A DNA stretch of 64,000 nucleotides from Mixta intestinalis (lineage in GTDB: Bacteria; Pseudomonadota; Gammaproteobacteria; Enterobacterales; Enterobacteriaceae): contig NZ_CP028271.1 in the NCBI RefSeq assembly GCF_009914055.1, forward strand, positions 744,001-808,000. The letters are read 5' to 3'. Under the pieces are notes generated by a model, which worked only from the letters and a program-made list of their open reading frames with translations, was not told the DNA's origin and did not search any database. Shown one piece after another: positions 52,923 through 62,410 of this stretch (the first letter of the stretch is position 1; each line of letters starts with the position of its first letter). Both the position numbers and the translations under genes were made by a program.

Positions 52923-54215
52923 ATGCTCGATCCCAATCTGCTGCGTAACGAGCCAGACGCAGTCGCAGAAAAACTGGCACGCCGAGGATTTAAACTGGAT
53001 GTGGAGACGCTCAACTCGCTTGAGGAGCGCCGTAAAGTTCTGCAGGTAGAAACGGAAAATCTGCAGGCCGAGCGTAATGCCCGTTCTAAATCCATCGGAC
53101 AGGCGAAAGCGCGCGGGGAAGATATTGAGCCACTGCGTCAGGAAGTTAACGCACTGGGCGAGCGTCTGGATGCGGCTAAAGCCGAACTGGATGCGCTGCA
53201 GAACCAGATTCGGGATTTTTCACTGGCGTTACCTAACTTACCGGCTGACGAAGTTCCGTTGGGTAAAGATGACTCTGAAAATCTGGAAATCAGCCGCTGG
53301 GGGGAACCGCGCCAGTTTGATTTCCCGGTACGCGATCATGTCGATCTGGGCGAGATGGCAAAAGGACTGGACTTTGCTTCCGCAGTAAAACTGACCGGCT
53401 CACGTTTCGTGGTGATGCAGGGACAGATTGCGCGCCTGCACCGTGCCCTGAGCCAGTTCATGCTCGATCTGCATACGCAGCAGCATGGTTATACCGAAAC
53501 CTACGTTCCCTATCTGGTCAACCATGCCACGCTATATGGTACCGGCCAGCTGCCAAAATTTGGCGAGGATCTGTTCCATACCCGTCCGCTGGAAGAAGAG
53601 GCAGACAGCAGTAACTATGCGTTGATTCCAACGGCAGAAGTACCGCTGACCAACCTGGTACGTGACGAAATCGTTGAAGAAGAATCTTTACCGATCAAAC
53701 TTACCGCCCATACGCCGTGCTTCCGTGCCGAAGCAGGCTCTTACGGTCGTGATACGCGTGGTCTGATCCGTATGCACCAGTTCGATAAAGTTGAGATGGT
53801 GCAGATTGTTCGTCCGGAAGATTCAATGCAGGCACTGGAAGAGCTGGTTGGCCATGCGGAAAAAGTGTTGCAGCTGCTGAATCTGCCTTATCGTAAAGTG
53901 CTGCTCTGTACCGGTGATATGGGTGCTGGCTCAGCCAAAACCTACGATCTGGAGGTATGGCTGCCAGCGCAAAATACCTATCGTGAGATCTCTTCCTGCT
54001 CCAATATGTGGGATTTCCAGGCCCGTCGTATGCAGGCTCGCTGCCGCAGCAAGCACGATAAAAAATCGCGTCTGGTGCATACGCTGAACGGTTCAGGTCT
54101 GGCCGTAGGCCGTACGCTGGTAGCCGTGCTGGAAAACTACCAGCAGGCTGACGGTCGTATTGAAGTGCCGGAAGTGCTGCGCCCTTATATGGGTGGCCTG
54201 ACAATTATCGGCTAA
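52923..54215 (+). CDS. serS: Seryl-tRNA synthetase
   Basis: A 430-residue class II synthetase, equal to E. coli SerS. The N-terminal coiled-coil arm (about residues 30-100) binds the long variable arm of tRNA-Ser. The catalytic core has motif 2 in FRAEAGSYGRDTRGLIRMHQF and motif 3 near SGLAVGRTLVAVLEN. An in-frame Met at 52878 would add 15 unaligned residues. Confidence 0.97.
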   Translation: MLDPNLLRNEPDAVAEKLARRGFKLDVETLNSLEERRKVLQVETENLQAERNARSKSIGQAKARGEDIEPLRQEVNALGERLDAAKAELDALQNQIRDFSLALPNLPADEVPLGKDDSENLEISRWGEPRQFDFPVRDHVDLGEMAKGLDFASAVKLTGSRFVVMQGQIARLHRALSQFMLDLHTQQHGYTETYVPYLVNHATLYGTGQLPKFGEDLFHTRPLEEEADSSNYALIPTAEVPLTNLVRDEIVEEESLPIKLTAHTPCFRAEAGSYGRDTRGLIRMHQFDKVEMVQIVRPEDSMQALEELVGHAEKVLQLLNLPYRKVLLCTGDMGAGSAKTYDLEVWLPAQNTYREISSCSNMWDFQARRMQARCRSKHDKKSRLVHTLNGSGLAVGRTLVAVLENYQQADGRIEVPEVLRPYMGGLTIIG

Positions 54216-54230
54216 TGATTTAATCGATCC

Positions 54231-54261
54231 AGCCCGCCGCTGATCCCGGCGGGCTTTTTTA
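54231..54261 (+). terminator. Terminator downstream of serS
   Basis: AGCCCGCCG and CGGCGGGCT form a 9-bp stem followed by TTTTTT. Confidence 0.92.
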
Positions 54262-54611
54262 TGGTTATAGCTAAAAAACGGTGATGGGGCAGAGCGGTTA
54301 GTTATCGCTATCTGAGAGCGATCCGTTAGCTTATTTCGGATAAATAAAAGCGCGCCTGTAATTATTTAAATACGCCAGCAGACCAAAAAATAAATATATC
54401 GAGATTTTTATTCTTATTAATTATAACTATCTGATTATAATATATTTTATCAAATATTTAACGCCAATTTTTCCACCCGCCTACGTTGATTAATAAAAAA
54501 ATTAAATCGCGCTGATGCAAATCGTGCCGCCAAGAAATGCCATACATTGACTTTAAAAACAGGAGTGGCACTATTCGCTCACTTTCTCTCATTTCCCTGT
54601 GATTTTTACCG
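54262..54611. other. AT-rich serS-ycaD intergenic region
   Basis: About 350 bp, markedly AT-rich at 54340-54480, without a recognisable gene. E. coli carries dmsABC and ycaC here. The ycaD promoter is presumably near its right end. Confidence 0.45.
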
Positions 54612-55763
54612 ATGTCCACCTGGTCTCGTCCCGTTGTGCTGCTTCTCTGCGGCCTGCTGTTGCTGACGGTTTCTATCGCCGTAATGAACACGCTGGTTCC
54701 GTTATGGCTGACCCATGATAATTTGCCAACCTGGCAGGTTGGTATGGTGAGCTCTTCCTATTTTACCGGCAACCTTGTTGGTACTTTGGTGGCTGGCTGG
54801 CTGATCAAACACTACGGCTTTAACCGTAGCTATTATCTGGCTTCGCTGGTGTTTGCCACCGCCACCGCATCGCTGGGATTCAGTGACGGCTTCTGGAGTT
54901 GGACAGTATGGCGGCTGGTCGCCGGTATTGGCTGCGCCTGGATATGGGTAGTCGTGGAAAGCGCCTTGCTGTGTAGCGGAACGCTGCGTAATCGTGGACA
55001 GCTGCTGGCAGCTTATATGATTGTTTATTATCTCGGCACGGTAGCTGGTCAGCTGCTGGTCAGTAAAGTTCCTACGGGGATAATGAACGTGCTGCCATGG
55101 GTAAGCGCGGTGATTCTGGCTGGCGTGTTGCCTGTTCTCTTTATGAGAATTAATCCGGTCGCTAATGAAGAAGAGGGTGCGCCGGGACGCATATGGCCCA
55201 TGTTACGCCGCCGTAGCTCAAGGCTGGGAATTAACGGCTGTATTATGTCCGGTATTGTACTGGGTTCACTGTATGGCCTGATGCCACTCTATCTTGCTCA
55301 TAAGGGCGTCAGTGATGCTAATGTCGGTTACTGGATGGCGCTGTTAGTGAGTGCCGGGATCATTGGTCAGTGGCCAATTGGCCGTCTTGCCGATCGCTAT
55401 GGGCGTTTGCTGGTGCTGCGGGTGCAGGTGTTTGTGCTGATTCTTGGCGCCGTAGCGATGCTGAGCAATACGGCGATGGCTCCGGCACTGTTTATCCTGG
55501 GGGCTTCATGTTTTACGCTTTATCCGGTAGCGATGTCGTGGGCTTGTGAAACAGTTAAACATCATGAGCTGGTGGCAATGAATCAGGCGCTGTTGATGAG
55601 CTATACCATCGGCAGCCTGGCAGGTCCAAGCATGACGGCGATGCTGATGCAGCACTACTCTGACCGTCTGCTGTTTGTGATGATTGCTGCGGTGGCGCTG
55701 GTTTATCTGATTATGCTGTTACGTAAGGTGAATCACCACGTTACGCCGGTGGCCCAGGCCTGA
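54612..55763 (+). CDS. ycaD: YcaD, MFS-family transporter
   Basis: A 383-residue inner-membrane protein with 12 membrane segments, close to E. coli YcaD (382). Conserved stretches are NTLVPLWLTHDNLPTWQVG, SSYFTGNLVGTL, RNRGQLLAAYMIVYYLGT and GQWPIGRLADRYGRLLVLR (MFS motif A-like). The substrate is unknown. Confidence 0.92.
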   Translation: MSTWSRPVVLLLCGLLLLTVSIAVMNTLVPLWLTHDNLPTWQVGMVSSSYFTGNLVGTLVAGWLIKHYGFNRSYYLASLVFATATASLGFSDGFWSWTVWRLVAGIGCAWIWVVVESALLCSGTLRNRGQLLAAYMIVYYLGTVAGQLLVSKVPTGIMNVLPWVSAVILAGVLPVLFMRINPVANEEEGAPGRIWPMLRRRSSRLGINGCIMSGIVLGSLYGLMPLYLAHKGVSDANVGYWMALLVSAGIIGQWPIGRLADRYGRLLVLRVQVFVLILGAVAMLSNTAMAPALFILGASCFTLYPVAMSWACETVKHHELVAMNQALLMSYTIGSLAGPSMTAMLMQHYSDRLLFVMIAAVALVYLIMLLRKVNHHVTPVAQA

Positions 55764-55790
55764 CATCTGAGCCTGATTTCCGAAATAGAG

Positions 55791-55823
55791 AAGGGCGACC
55801 GTGTCGCCCTTACTTATTTTTTA
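55791..55823 (+). terminator. Terminator downstream of ycaD
   Basis: AAGGGCGAC and GTCGCCCTT pair around three bases, followed by a T-rich tail. Confidence 0.85.
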
Positions 55824-55843
55824 ACGTCTGTCAGCGCTGTTTT

Positions 55844-56584
55844 CTAATACATCACTTTATGACCGTAGCCTTCAAGGATATGCTTGATGCGATCCATCGT
55901 ATCTGCTTTTGGCGGTTTCACACCTTCCAGCTTATATTCTTCGCCCATGGCAATCCATTTATGTTTGCCCAGTTCATGATAGGGCAGCAGCTCAATCTTC
56001 TCGATATTGCTCATGTCACGGGTAAACTCACCAAGTCGGTGGGCTGAATCATCATCATCGGTGTAGCCCGGTACGATAACGTAGCGTATCCAGGTGCGGA
56101 TACCTTTTTTTGCGATATAGCGCGCAAAATCCATGACGCGGTGATTCGATACGCCGACGAGGATCTGATGGACATCATCGTTAATCTGCTTCAGATCGAG
56201 CATTACCAGATCGGTCACTTCCAGCAGTTCATCAATAACCGGATCGTAGCGACGTACAAAACCGTTAGTATCCAGACAGGTATGAATGCCTTCCGCTTTA
56301 CAGGCGCGGAACCAGTCGCGTACAAAAGCCGCCTGCAATATCGCCTCGCCGCCTGATGCGGTGACGCCGCCGCCGGAAGCATTGATGAAGTGACGGTAAG
56401 AGAGCACGTCCCGCATCAGTTCTTCAACCGTCACTTCTTTACCGCCGTGAGTATCCCAGGTATCGCGATTATGGCAATAAAGGCAGCGCATCAGGCAGCC
56501 CTGAAAGAAGGTGATAAAGCGGATTCCGGGACCGTCAACGGTGCCACAAGATTCGAATGAGTGAATACGACCGGTACATGACAT
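55844..56584 (-). CDS. pflA: Pyruvate formate-lyase activating enzyme
   Basis: A 246-residue radical SAM enzyme. The cluster-binding CxxxCxxC is CLMRCLYC near residues 30-37. It generates the glycyl radical on PflB under anaerobiosis. It lies 166 bp after pflB with a terminator between, so expression probably comes from readthrough or its own promoter. Confidence 0.97.
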   Translation of the reverse strand: MSCTGRIHSFESCGTVDGPGIRFITFFQGCLMRCLYCHNRDTWDTHGGKEVTVEELMRDVLSYRHFINASGGGVTASGGEAILQAAFVRDWFRACKAEGIHTCLDTNGFVRRYDPVIDELLEVTDLVMLDLKQINDDVHQILVGVSNHRVMDFARYIAKKGIRTWIRYVIVPGYTDDDDSAHRLGEFTRDMSNIEKIELLPYHELGKHKWIAMGEEYKLEGVKPPKADTMDRIKHILEGYGHKVMY

Positions 56585-56711
56585 TGCGATGAGTTCTCCA
56601 AAGTGAACCTGCCTGGCAGGTGACGCAGTCTTTAAGCGTTGCTGCGTTCAATTGAGTCTGATTTGCCAGATGACCTGATTATAGATCCCTGGCAAATCAG
56701 GCTGCTGGTGA

Positions 56712-56733
56712 AAAGGCTCCCGAAGGAGCCTTT
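56712..56733 (-). terminator. Terminator between pflB and pflA
   Basis: AAAGGCTCC and GGAGCCTTT form a 9-bp stem with a four-base CGAA/TTCG loop and a short T tail. Confidence 0.85.
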
Positions 56734-56750
56734 ATCACAACAGAGGGGAA

Positions 56751-59045
56751 TTACAGGGACTTAGTGAAAGTACGAGTAATAACGTCCTGCTGCTGTTCTT
56801 TCGTCAGTGAGTTGAAACGTACGGCGTAGCCAGAAACGCGAATGGTCAGCTGCGGATATTTTTCCGGGTGTTCCATTGCATCCATCAGCATTTCACGGTT
56901 CATGACGTTAACATTCAGATGCTGACCGCCTTCAACCATGGTGTTTGCATCAACTTCATGGTGGAAGTAACCATCCATCAGACCAGCCAGGTTGGTTTTA
57001 CGTACGTCATCATCTTTACCCAGCGCATTCGGTACGATAGAGAAGGTGTAAGAGATACCATCTTTAGCGTAAGCGAACGGCAGTTTTGCTACGGAGGTCA
57101 GAGAGGCAACGGCACCTTTCTGATCGCGTCCGTGCATTGGGTTAGCACCCGGTCCGAAAGGCGCACCGGCGCGACGACCGTCCGGAGTATTACCGGTTTT
57201 CTTACCGTACACCACGTTAGAGGTGATGGTCAGTACAGACTGAGTCGGTACTGCGTTACGGTAGGTGTTCAGTTTCTGAATTTTCTTCATGAAACGTTCA
57301 ACCAGATCGCAAGCCAGGTCATCTACGCGCGGATCGTTGTTACCGAACTGCGGATATTCGCCTTCGATTTCGAAGTCTGTTGCCAGACCATCTTCATCGC
57401 GAATCGGTTTAACTTTGGCGTATTTGATTGCTGACAGGGAGTCGGCAGCAACAGACAGCCCGGCGATACCGCATGCCATGGTGCGATAAACATCACGATC
57501 GTGCAGCGCCATCAATGCAGCTTCGTAGCTGTATTTATCGTGCATGTAGTGGATGATGTTCAGCGCAGTAACGTACTGTTTAGCCAGCCAGTCCATGAAG
57601 TGGTCGAGACGCGCCATAACGGTGTCGAAATCCAGCACTTCATCAGAGATCGGTGCTTCTTTCGGGCCGACCTGCATTTTCATTTTTTCATCGACGCCGC
57701 CGTTGATTGCGTACAGCAGGGTTTTAGCCAGGTTGGCACGCGCACCGAAGAACTGCATCTGTTTGCCGACAATCATCGGGCTAACGCAGCAGGCGATAGC
57801 ATAGTCGTCGTTGTCGAAGTCAGGACGCATCAGATCATCGTTTTCATACTGAACGGATGATGTGTCGATAGAAACTTTCGCCGCATATTTTTTGAAGTTG
57901 ATAGGCAGCTGTTCTGACCACAGGATGGTCATGTTCGGTTCCGGAGACGGACCCATGGTGTACAGGGTGTTCAGGAAACGGAAAGTGGTTTTTGTTACCA
58001 GCGTACGGCCATCAACGCCCATACCTGCCAGTGATTCAGTTGCCCAAATCGGGTCGCCAGAGAACAGTTCATCATATTCCGGCGTACGCAGGAAGCGTAC
58101 CATACGCAGTTTCATGACCAGATGGTCAATCAGTTCCTGCGCTTCTTCTTCAGTCAGTTTACCAGCCTGCATATCGCGTTCGATATAAACATCCAGGAAG
58201 GTGGAAACGCGACCGAAGGACATCGCTGCACCATTTTGTGACTTAACGGCAGCCAGGTAAGCGAAGTAGGTCCACTGTACGGCTTCACGCGCGTTAGTCG
58301 CCGGACGAGAGATATCGCAACCATATTTGGCTGCCATTTCTTTCAGCTGGCCCAGTGCACGATGCTGTTCAGCAATCTCTTCACGCAGACGGATAGTGGC
58401 TTCAAGATTAACGCCATTTTCCAGATCGCTCTGCAGAGAACCGAACTGAGCAAATTTGTCCTGCATCAGATAATCGATACCGTACAACGCTACGCGACGA
58501 TAGTCACCGATGATACGACCACGACCATAAGCATCAGGCAGACCGGTCAGAACGCCAGATTTACGGCAGCGCAGGATATCCGGGGTATAAACATCGAATA
58601 CGCCCTGGTTGTGGGTTTTACGGTATTCAGTAAAGATTTTTTTCAGCTGCGGATCGAGTTCACGGTTATAAGCTTTGCAGGAGCCTTCAACCATTTTAAT
58701 GCCGCCAAACGGGATGATAGCGCGTTTCAGCGGAGCATCAGTCTGTAAACCAACGATTTTTTCCAGGCTTTGATCGATATAGCCTGCATCGTGGGAAGTG
58801 ATGGTAGAAGCGACACTGGTATCGAAGTCAACCGGCGCATGCGTACGGTTTTCGATTTTGATACCTTCCAGGACTTTATTCCAGAGCTGTGTGGTCGCCT
58901 CAGTGGCACCGGCCAGGAAGGATTCATCTCCTTCATAAGGCGTGTAGTTTTTCTGAATAAAATCGCGAACGTTAACTGATTTCTGCCAGTCGCCAGCGGT
59001 AAAACCTTCCCAGGCAGCGTTCAGTTTGTCATTGAGCTCGGTCAT
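56751..59045 (-). CDS. pflB: Pyruvate formate-lyase (formate C-acetyltransferase)
   Basis: A 764-residue glycyl radical enzyme (E. coli 760). The two catalytic cysteines lie in IACCVSPM near 420, and the radical glycine is in RVSGYAVRF at about residue 739. It converts pyruvate and CoA to formate and acetyl-CoA. It lies 86 bp after focA in the conserved focA-pflB arrangement, with pflA beyond. Confidence 0.97.
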   Translation of the reverse strand: MTELNDKLNAAWEGFTAGDWQKSVNVRDFIQKNYTPYEGDESFLAGATEATTQLWNKVLEGIKIENRTHAPVDFDTSVASTITSHDAGYIDQSLEKIVGLQTDAPLKRAIIPFGGIKMVEGSCKAYNRELDPQLKKIFTEYRKTHNQGVFDVYTPDILRCRKSGVLTGLPDAYGRGRIIGDYRRVALYGIDYLMQDKFAQFGSLQSDLENGVNLEATIRLREEIAEQHRALGQLKEMAAKYGCDISRPATNAREAVQWTYFAYLAAVKSQNGAAMSFGRVSTFLDVYIERDMQAGKLTEEEAQELIDHLVMKLRMVRFLRTPEYDELFSGDPIWATESLAGMGVDGRTLVTKTTFRFLNTLYTMGPSPEPNMTILWSEQLPINFKKYAAKVSIDTSSVQYENDDLMRPDFDNDDYAIACCVSPMIVGKQMQFFGARANLAKTLLYAINGGVDEKMKMQVGPKEAPISDEVLDFDTVMARLDHFMDWLAKQYVTALNIIHYMHDKYSYEAALMALHDRDVYRTMACGIAGLSVAADSLSAIKYAKVKPIRDEDGLATDFEIEGEYPQFGNNDPRVDDLACDLVERFMKKIQKLNTYRNAVPTQSVLTITSNVVYGKKTGNTPDGRRAGAPFGPGANPMHGRDQKGAVASLTSVAKLPFAYAKDGISYTFSIVPNALGKDDDVRKTNLAGLMDGYFHHEVDANTMVEGGQHLNVNVMNREMLMDAMEHPEKYPQLTIRVSGYAVRFNSLTKEQQQDVITRTFTKSL

Positions 59046-59131
59046 AATATACCTACCTTCTGATAAAAGTTCTTTTTTAGACCGGACAGATGATGGTCGT
59101 CTGCCCGATCGAATTCGTTACACGGGTGCCG

Positions 59132-59992
59132 TTAATGGTGAGCGGAGCCGCCGCGTAAATAAATCACCCAATACGTTAGCCCCACCAGCAAGCCGCCACC
59201 AATAATGTTGCCGATAGTGACAGGAATGAGGTTATCAGTGATGAAATGGCTTAACGTCAGGTGAGAAAACTGGTCCGCGGTTGCCCCCGTTGCCTGCCAG
59301 AATTCAGGTGACGCGAAATCACGGATGACAATTCCCATGGGTATCATAAACATGTTGGCAATGCTGTGTTCGAAGCCGCAGGCAACAAACATCGCTACCG
59401 GTAATACCATGGCGAACATTTTGTCCGTCAGGCTACGACCAGAATAGCTCATCCAGACGGCGAGGCAGACCATCAGGTTTGCCAGCGTACCCAGACATAC
59501 CGCCTGAATAAAAGTATGATGCATTTTATGGTCAGCAGTCTGTAAGACATTTAAGCCCCACGCTCCGTTGGCGACTTCATGCTGACCCGCAAACCAGATA
59601 AGTGCGACGAAAAATAGCGCCCCGAACAGGTTGCCAACGTAAACATACAACCAGTTTTTTGCCAGTTGTCCCCAGCTGATGCGACCGCTGGCCTTAGCGA
59701 CAACAATCAGGACGGTTGAAGTAAACAGGTCGGCACCGCATACAACAACCAGCATCAAACCTAAGGAGAAACAGAGGCCGCCGATCAGCTTGGCCAGACC
59801 ATAAGGAATATCTGCCGTTCCGGTAGTGGCGGTAATATAGAAAACGAAGGCGACAGAGATAAAAACGCCAGCGTTAATGGCTAAAAAAAACGTGGTTAGT
59901 GGATGTTTTGTGGCTTTATAGACACCCGCTTCTTCAGCGACTTTCGCCATAGCTGGCGGTAATAAAAGATTGAAAGGATTGTCAGTACTCAT
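59132..59992 (-). CDS. focA: Formate channel FocA
   Basis: A 286-residue pentameric formate/nitrite channel with six membrane segments. SFGLGLMLVVVCGADLFTS-like and CGFEHSIANMFMIPMGI segments carry the gating threonine region and the pore histidine. It moves formate across the inner membrane. First gene of the focA-pflB operon. Confidence 0.96.
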   Translation of the reverse strand: MSTDNPFNLLLPPAMAKVAEEAGVYKATKHPLTTFFLAINAGVFISVAFVFYITATTGTADIPYGLAKLIGGLCFSLGLMLVVVCGADLFTSTVLIVVAKASGRISWGQLAKNWLYVYVGNLFGALFFVALIWFAGQHEVANGAWGLNVLQTADHKMHHTFIQAVCLGTLANLMVCLAVWMSYSGRSLTDKMFAMVLPVAMFVACGFEHSIANMFMIPMGIVIRDFASPEFWQATGATADQFSHLTLSHFITDNLIPVTIGNIIGGGLLVGLTYWVIYLRGGSAHH

Positions 59993-60292
59993 ACCAACGC
60001 ACTCCCATAAAAAATTGTCGGCGTGATACTAACAAAGGAGTATTTGGCAAAATTTGATATAGATCATATTTGGAGATAAGACAGGAAGCGTGAGCCATAA
60101 AAAAACTGGATGCAATGCTATTAAGTCTTTGAATTATAAAAATAAAAATTATTTTAATTTATGCAAAAAAAATTGAATGTAGCATTTAATGTATAGCTTT
60201 AAAAAGAAGAAAACCAGGGCGGCTGGCAGGATTTGTAATTAAAAAGAAACATGATTGTTTATATTGTTAAGTTATTTCAGACAGTATTAAAG
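59993..60292. other. focA upstream regulatory region
   Basis: About 300 bp, AT-rich, with an FNR site and presumably ArcA sites for the anaerobic focA-pfl promoters. No gene is seen. Confidence 0.5.
60054..60067. promoter_or_regulatory. FNR site upstream of focA
   Basis: TTGATATAGATCAT matches the FNR pattern TTGAT-N4-ATCAA at nine of ten positions, about 62 bp before the focA start. It fits oxygen-dependent control of focA-pflB. Confidence 0.7.
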
Positions 60293-60322
60293 AAGCCAGC
60301 TATTATAAAGTAGCTGGCTTGA
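60293..60322 (-). terminator. Terminator downstream of ycaO
   Basis: AAGCCAGCTA and TAGCTGGCTT form a perfect 10-bp stem with an eight-base loop; on the minus strand CTTTAAT follows. Confidence 0.75.
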
Positions 60323-60344
60323 ATTAACAGGCTGGCAACGCTAT

Positions 60345-62102
60345 TTATTTCCAGTAAAGCCGTTTGGCATGCTGTAATTTTTCATAGGCGGCCAGTAAAG
60401 CCTGATGAGCAGGGAATGCTTGCAGATCGGAATCCACAGGCTGCAAACCATAAAACGCTTCCTCACCGCTTAATGCCGCTGAGGCTGCCTCAACCGCCTC
60501 CGCGCCATACATACGAACAAAGGCCGTGTAGTACTGCTGCGGATCGCGTTCTTCTTCCTGTGCCAGCAACAATAAGGTTTGCAGGCAGCGATAATAGTTA
60601 GCTCGTTCTGCAGTAAACACAGAGCTGTTAAACTCCATCGTCCATTCGGTCCAGATCAGCGCCTGATCGAGATCGCCACCTGCTAAAGCCAGCATAGCTT
60701 TCAGTTCGCCAATACGCAGGGTATACCAGCCATTATCTTTGCCCGTCGCCAGCCCCAGCAGTTCACGTACCCGGGTAAAGTCGTCATGGCCTTCTTCATC
60801 CAGCTGTTCAATAAGAGCCAAATAATCTTCTTTATCCCATTGACTGCCCGGCAGCGCCAGTAGCGTTTCACGCAGATTTGCGCCCATATTATTATTCGCC
60901 AGCAGCAGATCTTCCGCCGGATAAATATCGGACATGCCGGGAACGATAATACGACAGGCGTAAACATCCAGATGCTCATAATCTGCAATGTAAACGTCTT
61001 TATTTTCCGTCTGGAAAATAGCCATCAGCGTGGCAAATTCTTCTTCCGTACTGCCGTTAAAACGCCAGTCAACAAAAGGATAATCTGCCTCTTCTTTAAA
61101 CAGATCCCAGGAGATTGCACCGCTGGAGTCGATAAAATGCGTCTCCAGATTAGCGTGCTCGGCGACTTCTTCATCATCAAAGGTCGGTGGAGTAAAGACG
61201 TCCAGATCTTTAAGGCTGCGCCCCTGCAGGAGTTCGGTAACGGTACGTTCCAGCGCCACGCCAAAATCGGGATGAGCACCGAAAGAGGCGAAGCAGGTGC
61301 CGTTTGACGGGTTAAAGAGCACTACGCAAATGACCGGATATTTACCGCCAAGCGATGCGTCATAGGCAAAAATGGGGAAGCCTTCTTCCTCAAGGCGGGC
61401 AATGGCTTCCACAACGCCAGGGTAGCGGTCCAGCACCTGCTGTGGAATCGCAGGTAAACTGATGGCTTCAGCAATAATGCGATTTTTTACGTAGCGCTCA
61501 AACACCTCAGAAAGGCCCTGTACCCGCGCTTCGTTACGGGTATTGCCTGCAGACATACCGTTAGAAACGTAGAGGTTGCCGATAATATTCATCGGTATAT
61601 AGACGATCTGTTCGTCAGACTGACGGGTAAAAGGCAGGGCACAGATACCGCGCGCTGTATTACCGGATTGCAAATCGATAAGGTCGCTGGCGCTCAGCTC
61701 ATTTTCCGCATCGTAAAACTGGCGCAGGCGTGCATCAAGGATGCCTTCCGGCAGGCTGTCGTCTTCCGGCAACGGGAACCATTTTTCGTTAGGATAGTGA
61801 ACAAAATCACCATTTGCGATGGTGTCGCCTAACCAGAAATCGGCGAAAAAATAGTTAGTCGATAAGCGTTCAAAATATTCGCCCAACGCAGAAGCCAGCG
61901 CCGCTTTTTTGCTGGCACCTTTACCGTTAGTAAAGCAAAGAGGGCAATCACGGTCACGAATGTGTACTGACCAAACATGAGGAACAGGGTTTAGCCATGA
62001 AGCTTCTTCGATATTGAAACCTAAATCCTGCAGCTTTTGCTGAAAGCGTGTGATGGAATCTTCCAGAGCGGCATCTTTGCCCGGAATAAAAGTTTGAGTC
62101 AT
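60345..62102 (-). CDS. ycaO: YcaO, ribosomal protein S12 methylthiolation accessory factor
   Basis: A 585-residue protein (E. coli 586) with an ATP-binding YcaO domain (about 60-400) and a TPR-like C-terminal part. Key stretches are NGKGASKKAALASALGEYFERLS, GNTRNEARVQGLSEVFERYVK (ATP/Mg ligands) and FGAHPDFGVALERTVTELLQG. E. coli YcaO assists RimO in beta-methylthiolation of S12; other YcaO proteins cyclise peptides, but no precursor peptide gene is seen next to this one. It lies upstream of focA on the same strand. Confidence 0.95.
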   Translation of the reverse strand: MTQTFIPGKDAALEDSITRFQQKLQDLGFNIEEASWLNPVPHVWSVHIRDRDCPLCFTNGKGASKKAALASALGEYFERLSTNYFFADFWLGDTIANGDFVHYPNEKWFPLPEDDSLPEGILDARLRQFYDAENELSASDLIDLQSGNTARGICALPFTRQSDEQIVYIPMNIIGNLYVSNGMSAGNTRNEARVQGLSEVFERYVKNRIIAEAISLPAIPQQVLDRYPGVVEAIARLEEEGFPIFAYDASLGGKYPVICVVLFNPSNGTCFASFGAHPDFGVALERTVTELLQGRSLKDLDVFTPPTFDDEEVAEHANLETHFIDSSGAISWDLFKEEADYPFVDWRFNGSTEEEFATLMAIFQTENKDVYIADYEHLDVYACRIIVPGMSDIYPAEDLLLANNNMGANLRETLLALPGSQWDKEDYLALIEQLDEEGHDDFTRVRELLGLATGKDNGWYTLRIGELKAMLALAGGDLDQALIWTEWTMEFNSSVFTAERANYYRCLQTLLLLAQEEERDPQQYYTAFVRMYGAEAVEAASAALSGEEAFYGLQPVDSDLQAFPAHQALLAAYEKLQHAKRLYWK

Positions 62103-62410
62103 GTTGCCTACTATAGGTTGGTTGCGCGTAAGGCGCGCAATGATACGGGCTTTCCGTTCAGGACGCTATTGAAGCGCCAAATTTCCTTAACGATATCCTG
62201 GCAAAATTATCATTTTCTTTCTGTCGTTATCCTTCACCGATGCGTGAAGCCTCACAAAATATCGTGCCGCTTTACTTTTGCCCTACAAGCTGTTGCGACA
62301 GATGCGGAGAAAATGTGATCGCGACCAGAGAAATGTTTGCAGCATACTAATGGCAGTGATAAAACCGATAGCCTATTCACAACCAACCGATCTGACAGTG
62401 GTGACGGGAA
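62103..62410. other. ycaO-serC divergent promoter region
   Basis: About 308 bp with the promoters of ycaO and serC. A TGTGATCGCGACCA segment at 62315-62328 is a half-matching CRP site; I do not call it. E. coli ycaP, which lies here, is absent. Confidence 0.4.

Noticed and set aside
60345..62102. YcaO as part of a peptide natural-product (azoline) cluster
   Set aside because: The protein matches the housekeeping E. coli YcaO over its length, has a TPR-like C-terminus, and no precursor peptide, dehydrogenase or exporter gene lies beside it.
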